From an uncultured Bacteroidota bacterium (GTDB lineage Bacteria; Bacteroidota; Bacteroidia; Flavobacteriales; Flavobacteriaceae): a stretch of DNA of 64,000 nucleotides. Below the pieces are notes generated by a model, which was given only the letters and a program-made list of their open reading frames with translations, was not told where the DNA came from and searched no databases. Positions 44,122 through 51,919 of this stretch are shown here, one piece after another (positions within the stretch are counted from its first letter, which is position 1; the number at the start of each line of letters is the position of its first letter). The position numbers and the translations under genes were made by a program. Location of the stretch: assembly GCA_902536935.1 (NCBI GenBank), contig CACAZM010000007.1, positions 18,091-82,090 of the forward strand, written 5' to 3'.

Positions 44122-45966
44122 ATGAAAACTTTTATTTCTCTATTTGCTCTTTTCTTATCACTATCACTTACTGCACAAACAAATACAGCTACTTGGTATT
44201 TAAATGATACAAGTGGGAACGGTATACAATCACCATCAAGCACAGCAAGTGGATCTTATTCTACAGCTATGGGACAGCTTTCAGCAGCAAGTGGAAATTA
44301 TTCTACAGCTATGGGGATTAGAACAATAGCAAGTGGATATGCTTCTACAGCAATGGGATATGAAACAACAGCAAGTGGACCTTATTCTACGGCTATGGGA
44401 AGAGGAACAACAGCAAGTGGGATTTATTCTACAGCAATGGGATATGAAACAACAGCAAGTGGATCTTATTCTACAGCTATGGGGTATTATTCTACAGCAA
44501 GTGGGAATTATTCTACAGCAATGGGAAGAGACGCAACAGCAAGTGGATGGTATGCTGTAGCAATGGGGGATTTAACAACAGCAAGTGGAAATTATTCTAC
44601 AGCAATTGGAAGGAACACTACAGCAAGTGATTATGCCTCAACAGTTATAGGTCAACACAATCTTTTAGGCTCAACAGTTACTAACAGCGCTACACAGTTT
44701 AGTACAGACAACACAGCTTTTGTAATTGGAAATGGATCAGATTCAGATAACAGAAGCGATGCGTTTGTAGTTAAGTTTAATGGTGATGCAACTCTTGCAG
44801 GAAGTATGACCGCTACTTCATTCATTGGTGATGGTTCACAACTTACTAATCTGCCCTCAAGTGGTGCAGACTCTCCTTTTAGTTATAATAGTAATGAAGC
44901 AGGTGGTATTGAGGTTGCTAACTATACTACAGCAAGCGGATCGAGAGCATTCGCTGTTGGTAATGATAATTCAGCAAGTGGAAGCAGTTCTACAGCTATG
45001 GGAAGAGGAACAATAGCAAGTGGGGATGATTCTACAGCATTGGGAGCTAATACTGAAGCGATTGGACTTCACTCAACAGCTATGGGTATGTATAGTAAAG
45101 CAAGTGGAAACAGCTCTACAGCTATGGGTTATTACACAGAAGCAAGCGGGAATTATTCAACAGCAAGTGGATCTAATTCTACAGCAAGTGGAACTTATTC
45201 TACCGCGATGGGAAGAGGCACAACAGCAAGTGGATCTTATTCTACAGCTATGGGGTATAACTCGGAAGCAAGTGGAAACCGATCTACAGCAATGGGTGAA
45301 AGAACAACAGCAAGTGGAGATTATTCCACTGCTATGGGTTATTACACAACTGCAAGTGGAGATTTTTCAACTGCATCAGGAGAAGGTACAACAGCAAGTG
45401 GAATGATTTCAACAGCTATGGGTGCAGGGACAACAGCAAATGGAATGTTCTCAACAGCTATGGGATATTTTATAACAGCAAGTGACAGGTCATCTTTAAT
45501 AATTGGTCAACACAACTTATTAGGCTCAACAGTTACTAATAGCGCTACAGATTTTAGTTTAGAAAACACAGCCTTTGTAATTGGAAATGGAACTAATTCA
45601 GCCAATAGAAGCGATGCACTTGTAGTTAAGTTTAATGGTGATGCAACTCTTGCGGGGAATCTCAACATAAATTCTGATGCACGCCTTAAAGCAAACATTG
45701 TATCGCTTGGCAGTACACTTGCCAAGATATTACAAATAGATGGTAAGAGCTATACAATGAAAAAGGACGAGAGTGAGAAACAAAAGATAGGTCTGCTTGC
45801 ACAAGACATAGAGAAAGTATTTCCTGAACTCGTATCAGAAAGTCACGGCGTTAAGTCTGTAAACTATCAAGGATTAGTTCCTGTTCTTATTAATGCACTT
45901 AAAGAGCAACAAAGCGAGATAGACGAACTAAAGACGATGTTAAAAGCTATAATTGAAAAAACTTAA
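44122..45966 (+). CDS. Surface protein with YadA-like head repeats and S74 chaperone domain
   Basis: A 614-residue protein with a signal peptide (1-19, ending L-T-A-Q). Two blocks of 14-residue repeats of the form A-S-G-x-Y-S-T-A-M-G (about 30-175 and 270-455) resemble YadA/Hep-Hag collagen-like heads that form trimeric beta-rolls. Each block is followed by a near-identical segment starting V-I-G-Q-H-N-L-L-G-S-T-V. The C-terminus (about 515-614) is a peptidase S74-type intramolecular chaperone with S-D-A-R-L-K-A-N-I, the self-cleavage Ser/Lys region, and a final coiled coil. It is probably an exported fibre or adhesin carried as cargo, 21 bp after the integrase gene. Confidence 0.85.
   Translation: MKTFISLFALFLSLSLTAQTNTATWYLNDTSGNGIQSPSSTASGSYSTAMGQLSAASGNYSTAMGIRTIASGYASTAMGYETTASGPYSTAMGRGTTASGIYSTAMGYETTASGSYSTAMGYYSTASGNYSTAMGRDATASGWYAVAMGDLTTASGNYSTAIGRNTTASDYASTVIGQHNLLGSTVTNSATQFSTDNTAFVIGNGSDSDNRSDAFVVKFNGDATLAGSMTATSFIGDGSQLTNLPSSGADSPFSYNSNEAGGIEVANYTTASGSRAFAVGNDNSASGSSSTAMGRGTIASGDDSTALGANTEAIGLHSTAMGMYSKASGNSSTAMGYYTEASGNYSTASGSNSTASGTYSTAMGRGTTASGSYSTAMGYNSEASGNRSTAMGERTTASGDYSTAMGYYTTASGDFSTASGEGTTASGMISTAMGAGTTANGMFSTAMGYFITASDRSSLIIGQHNLLGSTVTNSATDFSLENTAFVIGNGTNSANRSDALVVKFNGDATLAGNLNINSDARLKANIVSLGSTLAKILQIDGKSYTMKKDESEKQKIGLLAQDIEKVFPELVSESHGVKSVNYQGLVPVLINALKEQQSEIDELKTMLKAIIEKT
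44233..45490 (+). repeat. Coding 42-bp tandem repeats in the S74 surface protein
   Basis: Repeats with a core ACAGCAAGTGG followed by TATTCTACAGC occur about every 42 bp in two blocks (about 44233-44640 and 44930-45490), with full 14-codon phasing. Unequal crossing over could change repeat number without shifting the frame. Confidence 0.8.
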
Positions 45967-45988
45967 ATTAATACCACTAAAAACAATA
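45957..45988 (+). repeat. Shared leader repeat, copy 3
   Basis: Matches 38823-38854 at 31 of 32 positions. Its left part contains the stop codon of the S74 protein gene (45964-45966) and it ends just before the ATG at 45991. Confidence 0.6.
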
Positions 45989-45990
45989 CG

Positions 45991-46611
45991 ATGAAGAAAC
46001 TATTGCTCTTCTTGTTGCTATTGCCATTATTCTTATTTAGTCAACTTACATTGGAAACGATCTCTAATATTAATGATGCTCAAAGTTTTAAAAGAACTAT
46101 GATTGAAAATGGATTTGAGAGATTTGAAGTTACTGAAAATGACATTGGCTATGTAAAAAAGGGTGTTGGAGAACTTTCTTCAACATATGGATTCTATGTA
46201 ACAAATGATGGAGGTAGTGATGTGCTTACTGATGATAATATGTCGTTTTTTTATAATGATGATGACAATGGAGAAAATAAAAGCTATAACTTAATATATG
46301 ACCAAGTTAAAAGTGAATGTGAATTTGTAGAGGTTAGTGATTTTGCTTCTTATGAGGTTGCTTGGTATAAGTGTATATATGTAAAACCACCTATAGAGTT
46401 ATTAGAGTTACAAGCATATTTTAAAAAAGAATTACCTAATTCGAGCATAAATGTTCTTAGTTACAGAATAGGATTTAATAAGTTAGAATCGGTTAATTAT
46501 ATCCACATGCTTTCAGTCAATAAAGCTAATAGTAGTACTGTGAATATGTTAAAAAGAGTAATTGATATGGAGAAATCAAAAAAATTAGATTCTATTAATT
46601 TAAACAATTAA
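45991..46611 (+). CDS. Secreted protein of unknown function (paralogue 1)
   Basis: A 206-residue protein with a signal peptide (1-17, ending F-L-F-S-Q). The middle segment Y-D-Q-V-K-S-E-C-E-F-V followed by a second cysteine about 20 residues later is shared with the next gene, so the two are distant paralogues and may form a disulfide. It belongs to element 1 cargo and is preceded by the shared leader. Confidence 0.62.
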   Translation: MKKLLLFLLLLPLFLFSQLTLETISNINDAQSFKRTMIENGFERFEVTENDIGYVKKGVGELSSTYGFYVTNDGGSDVLTDDNMSFFYNDDDNGENKSYNLIYDQVKSECEFVEVSDFASYEVAWYKCIYVKPPIELLELQAYFKKELPNSSINVLSYRIGFNKLESVNYIHMLSVNKANSSTVNMLKRVIDMEKSKKLDSINLNN

Positions 46612-46621
46612 AAACAATACG

Positions 46622-47095
46622 ATGAAGAAACTACTTTTTCTGTTTATTCCACTTATTTCTTTGGGGCAATTGTCTTATAAGGGACTAATGAAATTAGATT
46701 CTAAAGATGCTTACCTGCAATACATGTTTGATTTGCAATTTTCTGCTATTGAAGGGGATGATAATAATTACGCTTTAAACCCCATAAAGGATGATTTAGG
46801 AAACGAAATATCTACTCATTTTGCATATTATTTTGATGAGGTTGGTTTCTTTTTTGAAGCGCAGAGAATGGGGAATGTTACAAATATATATGGCTCTCAT
46901 AAGGAAATTATTGCTAATGATTACGATAAGATTCTAAAAAAAGTAAAAAGAAGGTGCAAGTATGTTTTTATGAGAAAAATAATTAATGATAATTATGCTT
47001 GTTACAGCTGTAAAGATGCTGAATTTGAGGGTTATATAGGTTTTTCGGTTATGGGAACAAAAGGTATTATTGCTCAAATCAAATCTATTTATTAA
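46622..47095 (+). CDS. Secreted protein of unknown function (paralogue 2)
   Basis: A 157-residue protein with a signal peptide (1-15, ending S-L-G-Q). The segment Y-D-K-I-L-K-K-V-K-R-R-C-K-Y-V and later Y-A-C-Y-S-C match the pattern of the preceding protein. It starts 10 bp after that gene with the same AAAAACAATACG leader end. The pair probably forms one transcript with the S74 protein gene. Confidence 0.62.
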   Translation: MKKLLFLFIPLISLGQLSYKGLMKLDSKDAYLQYMFDLQFSAIEGDDNNYALNPIKDDLGNEISTHFAYYFDEVGFFFEAQRMGNVTNIYGSHKEIIANDYDKILKKVKRRCKYVFMRKIINDNYACYSCKDAEFEGYIGFSVMGTKGIIAQIKSIY

Positions 47096-47128
47096 CCATT
47101 AATCAAGTGCTTCATTAAGTTACGCACT

Positions 47129-47392
47129 CTATTCCACAAACTTAATTAGGTCTTTGAAGTCTATGCTCTGATACTCTCTTTCAGGCTGATTTTCTATTTG
47201 CTTCATAGTAGGTAAAGTATACCTCAATCCTATCTCGATCAAGCGTATACGCTCAGCAGTTGTACACTTACTTAGGTCTATGCTATCAATAGCACCATCC
47301 AAGAGGTGTTTTATCTTTTGTTTGACCTCAGCTGTAAGCTTGTTTGGTGTGCCTTTCTTTCTGCCACCGAATTTCTTTCCTGTATTATTCAT
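47129..47392 (-). CDS. Small basic protein, terminase-small-subunit/DUF5681-like start
   Basis: An 87-residue protein with the N-terminal motif G-G-R-K-K-G-T-P-N-K-L-T, found at the start of many phage-type packaging or DNA-binding small proteins. The rest is helical (I-K-H-L-L-D-G-A-I-D-S-I-D-L, T-T-A-E-R-I-R-L-I-E-I-G-L-R-Y). A DNA-binding role in the element is plausible but not proven. Confidence 0.55.
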   Translation of the reverse strand: MNNTGKKFGGRKKGTPNKLTAEVKQKIKHLLDGAIDSIDLSKCTTAERIRLIEIGLRYTLPTMKQIENQPEREYQSIDFKDLIKFVE

Positions 47393-47403
47393 AATTTAGG
47401 TCT

Positions 47404-47562
47404 ATGGAATTAATTATTGGAATACTTGCCATTGCATTGATTATTGGCTTATTCTTGAGAAAAAAGGGCGACAACACAATGGATACTCTTTCACAAGGTT
47501 GTGGTTGTCTAATAGTTGCTTTCATATTGCTATTATTGTTTGGAGCTATCTATCTACTATAA
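47404..47562 (+). CDS. Small membrane protein (52 residues)
   Basis: It reads M-E-L-I-I-G-I-L-A-I-A-L-I-I-G-L-F at the start, then a charged loop (R-K-K-G-D-N) and a second hydrophobic segment after Q-G-C-G-C-L. Two membrane spans and a C-x-C pair make it look genuine. It is divergent from the 47129 gene, with 11 bp between the starts. Confidence 0.55.
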   Translation: MELIIGILAIALIIGLFLRKKGDNTMDTLSQGCGCLIVAFILLLLFGAIYLL

Positions 47563-47564
47563 AC

Positions 47565-47617
47565 TACTTTAGTTAATGGTAAGATTTGGGATAAAAAAGA
47601 GTATATTATTTTTTTGG
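47565..47617 (+). repeat. Degenerate third copy of the promoter-hairpin motif
   Basis: TACTTTAG followed by GTTAATGGTAAGATTTGGG repeats the core of the twin units at 28223 and 28392, but the 26 bp between these parts are deleted and the GC-rich terminator stem is lost, leaving only A and T runs. It ends at the 3' end of the 47606 gene. Confidence 0.55.
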
Positions 47618-47866
47618 GTCTTCAATTAAAGTTTTATAAATACCATATTTTTCAGGTGAGTTATTGGTCAAAGAACGAGTTTCCCCTGTAACCTTATTCC
47701 ACATGTAAGAATCTTGACCATTAACAGCAATTTCCCAAACGTGGCTTTCAGGTGTTGCGTAAGTTACTTGTTGAGGTTCTGCAGGGTTATTAAAACCCAT
47801 TACAATAGCAGTAAATCCTATTACGGCAAATATGCCTATTACGATGTCTTTAATTTGTGATTTCAT
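47606..47866 (-). CDS. Membrane-anchored small protein of unknown function
   Basis: An 86-residue protein with one N-terminal membrane anchor (about 7-25) and a short soluble domain containing H-V-W-E-I...M-W-N-K-V-T-G-E-T-R, a pattern seen in small flavobacterial proteins. No function is known to me. It follows the HUH-like gene on the same strand. Confidence 0.55.
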   Translation of the reverse strand: MKSQIKDIVIGIFAVIGFTAIVMGFNNPAEPQQVTYATPESHVWEIAVNGQDSYMWNKVTGETRSLTNNSPEKYGIYKTLIEDPKK

Positions 47867-47911
47867 CTTTGAATATATTTATGTTATAGCCTAAATATAG
47901 ACAAGATGCGA

Positions 47912-48307
47912 TTAAACATAAATATTATGATAACTCAAATCCTTACCTAAATGCTTTGTAAAGTATCCCATACCATTCACTACAGGCTCTGTATTAAGTA
48001 GATAATACCTATTTACTCTCATATAATTAGATAGCTGATCATTACTTAAACTCTTATTGCCTACATAAGCAAAGTGTACATGGTTAGAGCTATATGTTTG
48101 TCCTGTGTACTTATCATAGTCAGGCTCTACACATGCCCATACCATACTTACATCAGGACGCTTTAGTAAGTTATTCATATACCAATCTACTTGTCTTTTA
48201 GATACCTTGTCTATACCACTATCTCTTCTATACCTTATTACATTATGATAATTAAAACCATAGGTAGAGAGTGCTTTACCATATTCTCTTCTATTTACTG
48301 TTGTCAT
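47912..48307 (-). CDS. HUH endonuclease/rolling-circle Rep-like protein
   Basis: The 131-residue protein has H-V-H-F at 76-79, fitting the metal-binding HUH motif of rolling-circle initiators, and Y-F-T-K-H-L-G-K at 115-122, fitting the catalytic tyrosine motif Y-x-x-K. The order and about 37-residue spacing are right for a single-tyrosine Rep. It is much shorter than most plasmid or phage Reps, having no helicase or long C-terminal part. It would nick element DNA to start replication or transfer. This is motif-based only. Confidence 0.6.
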   Translation of the reverse strand: MTTVNRREYGKALSTYGFNYHNVIRYRRDSGIDKVSKRQVDWYMNNLLKRPDVSMVWACVEPDYDKYTGQTYSSNHVHFAYVGNKSLSNDQLSNYMRVNRYYLLNTEPVVNGMGYFTKHLGKDLSYHNIYV

Positions 48308-48422
48308 ATTTGTGAATTAGATACAGCAACGCCCTTAGCGTTTTACTGCTTGTTCTATTATATAACGTGGTTTTAAAAAATTTTGTGGATTTATTTTATG
48401 GCTGTGAAAAGGTCAAGTTTAA
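48308..48422. other. AT-rich spacer at the right end of element 1
   Basis: Region between the Rep-like gene start and the right iterons. It should contain the promoter of the minus-strand genes; no consensus promoter or gene was seen. Confidence 0.4.
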
Positions 48423-48444
48423 AGTTGCCAAATAGTTGCCAAAA
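48423..48444 (+). promoter_or_regulatory. Right iterons of element 1 (two 11-bp repeats)
   Basis: Tandem units AGTTGCCAAAT and AGTTGCCAAAA, 11 bp apart, in the same orientation as those at the left end. They lie about 43 bp from the tRNA gene, where an arm-type site would be expected. Confidence 0.6.
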
Positions 48445-48486
48445 TACGCTTTTAAAGCACTATTTTTGTGTTTGAGTTACAACTCA

Positions 48487-48560
48487 GGTCCTATAGCTCA
48501 GTTGGTTAGAGTAGCTGACTCATAATCAGTTGGTCCCTGGTTCGAGCCCAGGTGGGACCA
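48487..48560 (+). tRNA. tRNA with CAT anticodon (Met, or Ile2 if modified)
   Basis: A complete 74-nt cloverleaf. The acceptor arms GGTCCTA and TGGGACC pair (one G-T), the T loop has GGTTCGAGCCC, the anticodon loop is CT-CAT-AA and the discriminator is A. The sequence around the anticodon and variable loop resembles tRNA-Ile2, whose C34 is changed to lysidine, but elongator tRNA-Met cannot be excluded. It is the target gene of the element array: its 5' part is duplicated at 42917 and its 3' end at 52136 and 53426. Confidence 0.9.
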
Positions 48561-48569
48561 CCCTTAAAG

Positions 48570-48592
48570 CCCCTCTTCTTGAGGGGTTTTTT
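48570..48592 (+). terminator. Terminator after the tRNA gene
   Basis: CCCCTC/GAGGGG stem with TTCTT loop and a T run, ten bases after the tRNA. A related but different hairpin follows the tRNA fragment at 53426. Confidence 0.85.
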
Positions 48593-48615
48593 GTTTTTAC
48601 TATTCAAAAATGGTA

Positions 48616-48683
48616 TTTGTGTACCATTTTGTGTACCACATATATCTTTTCTATTAGCCAAGATTATAGTACAATGTGTACCA
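48616..48683 (+). promoter_or_regulatory. Left iterons of element 2 (GTGTACCA)
   Basis: Two tandem 12-bp units TTTGTGTACCAT and TTTGTGTACCAC (48616-48639) and a third GTGTACCA at 48676-48683. Inverted copies lie at the other end of the unit (52042, 52076). They are likely arm-type sites for an integrase that is not encoded in the element. Confidence 0.55.
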
Positions 48684-48691
48684 TAATAAAT

Positions 48692-48715
48692 AAAAAAGTG
48701 TATCTGCTGATACAC
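48692..48715 (-). terminator. Terminator of the restriction-modification genes
   Basis: Read on the minus strand, GTGTATC and GATACAC form a 7-bp stem with a 4-base loop followed by a run of T. It lies just after the stop of the 48721 gene. Confidence 0.7.
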
Positions 48716-48720
48716 ATAAT

Positions 48721-49773
48721 CTAAATATTTTTTGAAATTTCTTCTAAACGAGATTCTGGATTTTGAATTTCACCATTTTTAATTAATTCCTCAATCCTTT
48801 TTTTCGATATGAAAATGTTGTCTCGTTTTAACTTAGGATCTCTTCCAACGGTGAATAAGTTAAATTGATAAACTTTACCTTTTTTTAAATGGAACCCCCC
48901 AAATATTTTATTGTAGACAAACACATTACTATGACAAAGAATAAATTTTTTTATTGACTTAGGGTTTGTTTTCTCTAATATTGAAAAAGAATCTCCTTTA
49001 ACATTAAATATACCGTTTTCATCATCTCCTTGTCCATCGGGTGTGTAGAGATAAATTTTATCATTAAAAAATGATTTATTTTCAACTACACTAATACCGC
49101 TTCGTAAGCTACCGTCCTTTTTAAAAATGTTTTTTACTTCATTAAAAATTGAAGTTTCATAAAACAGAGTATCCTTTAAAAACTCATTCCCAAAAGTTTC
49201 TAAATCATTCATCGACAATACATATTCTAGTTTAGCATAGAGATTTAAATCAGAAAACCCATTAAATTCATTATTGTTTGTTATTTGTTTTAAATACATC
49301 CCAAGAATATCTCCAGATTTTGGATTATTGTTTTTTAAATTATCACAATTTAAACTAGCAGAAATTATGTACATTTCTTTTCCATTAGCCCCCTCAATCA
49401 TTGACTTTTTTTGATCTAAAGTCAACCCAGACCACCTGTCCGTTTCAGAAGCTCTTTTAATTTCTGTAAAAACGTTTGGATTACGCTCAGTTTTTTTTTC
49501 TATTACTCGAATAATATCGGGTTCGATTCTAACTTCACTCGGATTTCTAAGTTCAAAATCAAGTTTTAATGATTTTGATTTAGTCTTTTTTTCTATCATT
49601 TTTTTTACCCCAATCTCAACTAATTTTCCTGACATCCATGCATCACATGTAGCTCCAAAACCTCTTGGTTCAGCAGATGTTCTACCAACCGGAGCCTTAC
49701 TCGGATCCAAATGTATTTTAACAGCAAAAGAAAAAGCTTTTTCTATATCTTTTTTAGAAAAAATATATTTCAT
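48721..49773 (-). CDS. Putative restriction-endonuclease-like protein
   Basis: A 350-residue protein I cannot assign to a named family. Residues 84-106 hold E-P-D followed 18 residues later by E-I-K (Asp86, Glu104, Lys106), the PD-(D/E)XK nuclease core layout. It is the last gene of a minus-strand group with a C5-methyltransferase and a Bsp6I-like nuclease, so it may be a second nuclease, a helper of the system, or a separate defence protein. Confidence 0.55.
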   Translation of the reverse strand: MKYIFSKKDIEKAFSFAVKIHLDPSKAPVGRTSAEPRGFGATCDAWMSGKLVEIGVKKMIEKKTKSKSLKLDFELRNPSEVRIEPDIIRVIEKKTERNPNVFTEIKRASETDRWSGLTLDQKKSMIEGANGKEMYIISASLNCDNLKNNNPKSGDILGMYLKQITNNNEFNGFSDLNLYAKLEYVLSMNDLETFGNEFLKDTLFYETSIFNEVKNIFKKDGSLRSGISVVENKSFFNDKIYLYTPDGQGDDENGIFNVKGDSFSILEKTNPKSIKKFILCHSNVFVYNKIFGGFHLKKGKVYQFNLFTVGRDPKLKRDNIFISKKRIEELIKNGEIQNPESRLEEISKNI

Positions 49774-49812
49774 GATTGAAATCTAGACAGAAATAATTTG
49801 ATTAGCAAATAC

Positions 49813-50376
49813 TTAAATAATTAGATTACCTGTTTTAATAGGTTGAATTTTTCTCTCCAAAATTATTTCTCTGTAGATACTAAATCGAGGTCTTCTGTTT
49901 TGTTCTTGTTGATCTTTAAAAGTTTGTTGAGAATTTACTTTATGGTTGTATATTAAATTATTTTCAATAAAATAAATATCAAATAAACCATTCCAATCTC
50001 CATTTTTATAAAAATCAACAAAAAATAATTTGTCCCAAACTGATCTTGGACCGAAAGACGTTAGATCTGGGAGAACACTACAAGCTTTAACTTGAATTCT
50101 ACTTTTACTAAAAGGATCATAAGCATCGAAAGACGTATTAGCTCCTGAAATAGATTTGGTTATTCTATAGCAATTCATCTCCAAACAAAAAGCACTTTCT
50201 GAGAGCCCCTCTGGCAAATTAATTCCTCTTGAATCTAAAGAATTTAAATCTTGACAAAGTTTTCTCCAATCAAGATATATTGATCTAAGTGTTTCTCTAT
50301 CACTTTCGTCAAAAGACAAAACTTCTGTTTGGAATGTCCCCTCAGGAAGTAATAAAGTTTTAGAGATTTTTCTCAA
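49813..50376 (-). CDS. Bsp6I-like type II restriction endonuclease
   Basis: A 187-residue protein resembling the Bsp6I family as I remember it: S-R-G-I-N-L-P-E-G-L-S-E-S-A-F-C near residue 50, S-F-D-A-Y-D at 82-87, R-I-Q-V-K-A at 93-98 (a D...QxK variant of the nuclease core) and D-L-T-S-F-G-P-R-S-V-W-D at 104-115. Bsp6I cuts GC-N-GC, so this enzyme may have a similar target; the specificity is inference. The methyltransferase gene next to it is the expected protecting partner. Confidence 0.7.
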   Translation of the reverse strand: MRKISKTLLLPEGTFQTEVLSFDESDRETLRSIYLDWRKLCQDLNSLDSRGINLPEGLSESAFCLEMNCYRITKSISGANTSFDAYDPFSKSRIQVKACSVLPDLTSFGPRSVWDKLFFVDFYKNGDWNGLFDIYFIENNLIYNHKVNSQQTFKDQQEQNRRPRFSIYREIILERKIQPIKTGNLII

Positions 50377-50433
50377 ATCAATAATTAGATATTAGAAACT
50401 TAGTCAAAATTTAAATAAAGGGCAAATAATGTT

Positions 50434-51420
50434 TTAAAAAAGCAGGTCATTTTCAGGACACTTTCCTCCCTTTAAAACTGTCATTATATTTTCAGAAATT
50501 CTTTTTATTACCGGCACACTAACTGAATTTCCAGCTTGTTTATAAAGTTGACCATTAGAAATTTCAGGAAAAGTATAATCATTTGGGAACCCTTGAAAAC
50601 CAAAACATTCTTTTGGAGTCAATTTTCTAATACCATATTTTGTTTTAATTAATGGGACGTTGTGCCCTCCTGTACCCATATTCGCTGTAAGTGTTGGGCA
50701 TACTTTTGATTTATTTTCTCTAACATACTGTCTTCTCCACTGATAGACAGTGTCATTATCTTTAATTTCATTTACTAAACTTTCATACATGTATTTATCT
50801 TCTCTGTAGTAGAATTTTTCATCAACTTTTTTATCTTCAATAATATCTGAAATAGTTTTTGTTAAGATTTTTTTATTTGGGAAACCAAACCTTTCATCAC
50901 AATCTGGGAAATCATCGTAATTAAAAGAAACTATAAAAATTCTTTCTCTATTTTGTGGAACATTTCCATAATCTTTTGTGTTTAGAACTTTAGCATTAAA
51001 AGAATAGTTTCTTGATAAAATTTCTTTTCTAATAATCTTAAATGTATTTCCTTTATCATGACCAACAAGATTTTTTACGTTTTCAAATAGAACTGCTTTA
51101 GGTCTCATTTCGTCAATAAAATCTAACATTCTAAAAAAATGATTACCCCGCGGGTCATTAAAACCTTTTCTATATCCAGCTACTGAAAAGGCTTGACAGG
51201 GAAACCCCCCTGTTAATACGTCTACCTTTTCTAATTTTTCAACATCTAAACTCATGACATCACCTTCATAAAGTTTATGTTTAAAGTTTTTCCTATAGGT
51301 AGTACAAGCGTTTTTGTCAAACTCATTAGCCCACAGTAACTTAAAACCACTCTGAATAAAACCTAAACAAACTCCACCTACTCCAGCGTATAGGCTACCA
51401 ACCGTAAAGTTTGTTTTCAT
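50434..51420 (-). CDS. DNA (cytosine-5) methyltransferase
   Basis: A 328-residue enzyme with all key motifs: motif I at the N-terminus (S-L-Y-A-G-V-G-G), motif IV with catalytic Cys75 (G-G-F-P-C-Q-A-F-S), motif VI (F-E-N-V-K-N-L, Glu113), motif VIII (Q-N-R-E-R-I-F) and motif X near the end (Q-A-G-N-S-V-S-V-P-V). It would methylate the site cut by the neighbouring nuclease. It starts one base after the upstream 51422 gene. Confidence 0.93.
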   Translation of the reverse strand: MKTNFTVGSLYAGVGGVCLGFIQSGFKLLWANEFDKNACTTYRKNFKHKLYEGDVMSLDVEKLEKVDVLTGGFPCQAFSVAGYRKGFNDPRGNHFFRMLDFIDEMRPKAVLFENVKNLVGHDKGNTFKIIRKEILSRNYSFNAKVLNTKDYGNVPQNRERIFIVSFNYDDFPDCDERFGFPNKKILTKTISDIIEDKKVDEKFYYREDKYMYESLVNEIKDNDTVYQWRRQYVRENKSKVCPTLTANMGTGGHNVPLIKTKYGIRKLTPKECFGFQGFPNDYTFPEISNGQLYKQAGNSVSVPVIKRISENIMTVLKGGKCPENDLLF

Positions 51421-51421
51421 T

Positions 51422-51919
51422 TTAAATTGAAATTAGGTTATCAATTGCATTGTAAATTACTTTATCTGTACTAAATGGCTTAAAGTTTTTAGAATTTTTT
51501 AACTCTTTTTCATCACAATAGCCAACTATTGAATATTCAAGATTTGATCTAGCAATAACAAATATAAAAGGTTCAGGGGCCTGTTTTTCTATAATTGGGA
51601 ATTCACCAAAATCACTAATTATAATTTTAAACCTTATACTATTATAAGTGACATAAGGGACAAAATGACTTAAATTAATTTTATTAATGTCTAAAGGAGT
51701 AATGTTCAAGTGTTTACAAACTCCTAAATAGGCTAAGATAATTCTTGATTTTTTATCATAAAAAGACTGACCTTCAAACCTGTCTCGTAATTTACCCATG
51801 TCACTTAAGTTCAGGTGAGACAGAATTAATTTATCAATATCTTTTATTTGATATCTAGAATACTTAATGGAAGGGAAAGACCTTATTTTACTTCCAATTT
51901 TTAAAAGATAATCTGACAT
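51422..51919 (-). CDS. Unknown protein of the restriction-modification operon
   Basis: A 165-residue protein not recognised. It is rich in Ile, Lys and Ser, has no signal peptide or clear motif, and the ending I-Y-N-A-I-D-N-L-I-S looks helical. Being first in the operon and one base from the methyltransferase, it could be a regulator or an accessory subunit, but no helix-turn-helix is obvious. Confidence 0.55.
   Translation of the reverse strand: MSDYLLKIGSKIRSFPSIKYSRYQIKDIDKLILSHLNLSDMGKLRDRFEGQSFYDKKSRIILAYLGVCKHLNITPLDINKINLSHFVPYVTYNSIRFKIIISDFGEFPIIEKQAPEPFIFVIARSNLEYSIVGYCDEKELKNSKNFKPFSTDKVIYNAIDNLISI

Noticed and set aside
44333..45406. Several Gln-rich frames overlapping the S74 protein
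   Set aside because: They are shifted readings of the same 42-bp repeats.
44233..45490. CRISPR-like regular repeats
   Set aside because: The repeats are in frame, 42 bp long and encode a 14-residue protein repeat within one long gene; there are no unique spacers of constant size.
47093..47103. Another cassette junction after the 46622 gene (TTAACCATTAA)
   Set aside because: Only loosely similar to TTAAACCATAGG, and the antisense frame shows no M-P-M-V tail.
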